In this document: in pieces, positions 10,348 through 10,942 of the stretch
Layout of the letters: each line of letters opens with the position of its first letter
Position numbering within the stretch: the stretch's first letter is position 1
Assembly (NCBI RefSeq): GCF_000003605.2
Contig: NW_003158972.1
Span: 1-10,942 of the forward strand
DNA: 10,942 bases
DNA from: Saccoglossus kowalevskii
Taxonomy: Eukaryota > Hemichordata > Enteropneusta > Harrimaniidae
Direction of reading: 5' to 3'
Notes under the pieces: model-generated
Database searches by the model: none
The model's input: the letters and a program-made list of their open reading frames with translations, nothing else
Told to the model about the DNA's origin: nothing
Position numbers and translations under genes: made by a program

Positions 10348-10547
10348 GTCCTTCCGATAAGTATGAATTCATGATGACGAGATAACAAAACGAGTGTGTA
10401 CTTCTGATAAGTATGAATTCGTGATGACGAGACAACAAAATGAGTGTGTACTTCCGATAAGTATGAATTCATGATGACGAGACAACAAAATGAGTGTGTA
10501 CTTCTGATAAGTATGAATCCATGATGACAATACAACAAAATGAGTGT
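9699..10547. repeat. Diverged cluster 3
   Basis: Rare-variant units are interspersed with consensus: 9749 and 9849 (6C), 9899 (four changes), 9949 (1A, 4T), 10099 (39T), 10249 (26A, 36T, 44C), 10299 (49 bp), 10348 (3C, 36T, 44C), 10398 (8T, 24G), 10498 (8T, 22C, 32A, 34T). Markers 36T/44C, 24G and 32A/34T tie it to cluster 2. Here they are spread over a longer distance, as if consensus units had been inserted between them. Confidence 0.8.
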
Positions 10548-10942
10548 GTACTTCCGATAAGTATGAATTCATGATGACGAGACAACAAAATGAGTGTGTA
10601 CTTCCGATAAGTATGAATTCATAATGACGAGACAACAAAATGAGTGTGTACTTCCGATAAGTATGAATTCATAATGACGAGACAACAAAATGAGTGTGTA
10701 CTTCCGATAAGTATGAATTCATGATGACGAGACAACAAAATGAGTGTGTACTTCCGATAAGTATGAATTCATGATGACGAGACAATAAAATGAGTGTGTA
10801 CTTCTGATAAGTATGAATTCATGATGACGAGACAACAAAATGAGTGTGTACTTCCGATAAGTATGAATCCATGATGACGAGACAACAAAATGAGTGTGTA
10901 CTTCCGATAAGTATGAATTCATGATGACGAGACACAAAATGA
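10348..10942. repeat. Phase block 4: 11 full units and a 45-base terminal unit
   Basis: Units start at 10348 + 50k. The first has 3C (gtcctt) plus the linked 36T/44C pair. Units 10398 (8T, 24G) and 10498 (8T, 22C, 32A, 34T) carry rare variants shared with 6301 and 6651. From 10598 the unit order repeats that at 7451. The last unit (10898-10942) lacks one A (gagacacaaaatga) and is cut by the window edge. Confidence 0.92.
10598..10942. repeat. Seven-unit block, right copy, at the window edge
   Basis: Unit order: 26A (10598), 26A (10648), consensus (10698), 39T (10748), 8T (10798), 22C (10848), consensus, truncated (10898). Offset from the left copy is 3147 bp, that is 63 units minus the three bases lost at the 9251 and 10299 units. 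The match may continue beyond the window: the left copy goes on with 22C, consensus, 26A, 26A, 8T+22C. Confidence 0.8.

Larger units (their letters stand above)
1..10942. repeat. 50-bp satellite tandem array, about 219 units, filling the window
   Basis: Every base belongs to a head-to-tail 50-bp repeat, all units in the same orientation, with no spacer and no unique flank. The unit starts gtacttccga, has taagtatgaa at 11-20, ttcatgatga at 21-30, cgagacaaca at 31-40 and ends aaatgagtgt. Units start at 1, then every 50 bp from 52 to 3252, 3301 to 9251, 9299 to 10299 and 10348 to 10898. About 90 units are exact consensus, and most others differ by one to three substitutions, nearly all transitions. 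The plus strand is purine-rich (30 of 50), with a T-free stretch at unit positions 29-43. The array runs off both ends, so its true length is unknown. I do not recognise it as a named satellite family. The most likely setting is eukaryotic heterochromatin (inference). Confidence 0.98.

Noticed and set aside
173-10937. Minus-strand open reading frames of 67-139 codons with a repeating peptide (HHEFILIGSTHSF / VVSSSWIHTYRKY)
   Set aside because: They are the same 50-bp unit read in rotating frames. The ends are set by the recurrent TGA, the starts checked are TTG within TTGTTG, overlapping frames encode the same peptide, no ribosome binding site or codon bias is seen, and single-base unit variants do not favour synonymous positions.
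1-10942. CRISPR array
   Set aside because: Units abut with no variable spacers. The whole 50-bp period is conserved, and the variation is recurrent point changes, not unique spacer sequences. No cas genes are present.
1-10942. Box C/D snoRNA-like repeats: ATGATGA (box C) at unit positions 24-30 and, in 8T units, CTGA (box D) at 7-10 of the next unit
   Set aside because: Most units have CCGA and so lack box D. No terminal stem flanks the boxes, 26A and 25C units break box C, and 8T and intact box C do not co-vary. Chance matches to short motifs are likely.
1-10942. Telomeric repeat or known centromere motif (TTAGGG-type, CENP-B box)
   Set aside because: No short telomeric motif occurs and no stretch of the unit resembles the CENP-B box consensus.
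1-10942. Plasmid iteron array or replication origin
   Set aside because: Iterons are usually about 17-22 bp in a few copies next to a rep gene and AT-rich region. Here there are over 200 contiguous 50-bp units, no rep gene and no unique flank.
1-10942. Bacterial-type promoter on the minus strand (TTGTCT with downstream CATACTTAT)
   Set aside because: Spacing and -10 match are poor, and the same sequence recurs in every unit, so it carries no information about a start site.
1-10942. Assembly artefact from looping over one short repeat
   Set aside because: Ordered, non-periodic distribution of rare variants, indels and nested higher-order blocks argues for real sequence. The exact copy number could still be wrong, and reads spanning the array would settle it.

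Overview
The whole window is one uninterrupted tandem array of a 50-bp satellite (minisatellite-class) repeat. I count 219 unit starts: 218 whole units plus a 45-base last unit cut by the window edge. There is no flanking unique sequence, no credible protein gene, no RNA gene, no mobile element and no CRISPR array. An exact copy of the consensus lies at 352-401. Below, position 1 of a unit is the G of its GTACTT. The consensus is 19 A, 13 T, 11 G and 7 C (36% GC), with two CpGs, an EcoRI-type GAATTC, an RsaI-type GTAC and a 10-bp palindrome (atgaattcat).

Organism: a long, noncoding, gene-free array whose variants are mostly transitions at CpG and CpA/TpG sites looks like eukaryotic heterochromatic, subtelomeric or centromere-adjacent satellite DNA. 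This is inference. I do not recognise the unit as a named family, and a large prokaryotic or viral repeat cannot be excluded from the sequence alone.

Layout: units run in strict 50-bp register except for a few indels, which divide the array into phase blocks starting at 1, 52, 3301, 9299 and 10348. About 90 units match the consensus exactly. The others carry a small recurring set of diagnostic variants: 8T (about 47 units), 22C (about 26), 26A (about 22), 49A (about 15), 25C (about 11), 39T (6), and the linked sets 43G/44C/47A (5), 36T/44C (5) and 32A/34T (2). Reading the array as a string of variant types shows higher-order structure. A 12-unit block (22C unit, 7-8 consensus units, a 43G/44C/47A unit, a 49A unit, spacer units) occurs at 302-901, 902-1401 (shortened) and 8701-9298. 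Smaller multi-unit duplications are at 3052-3300/4501-4750, 4851-5150/5251-5550, 7451-7800/10598-10942 and 7901-8050/8051-8200. Homogeneous consensus runs (352-701, 952-1301, 1802-2051, 4151-4400, 5951-6200, 8201-8450, 8751-9150) alternate with diverged clusters (3601-3950, 6251-6700, about 9699-10547).

Coding: the minus strand shows many look-alike open frames of 67-139 codons. They follow from the 50-bp period not being a multiple of 3, together with 22C variants that turn a recurrent TGA into TGG. None is annotated as a gene. The biology visible here is the array's amplification history and mutation pattern, not a gene system.
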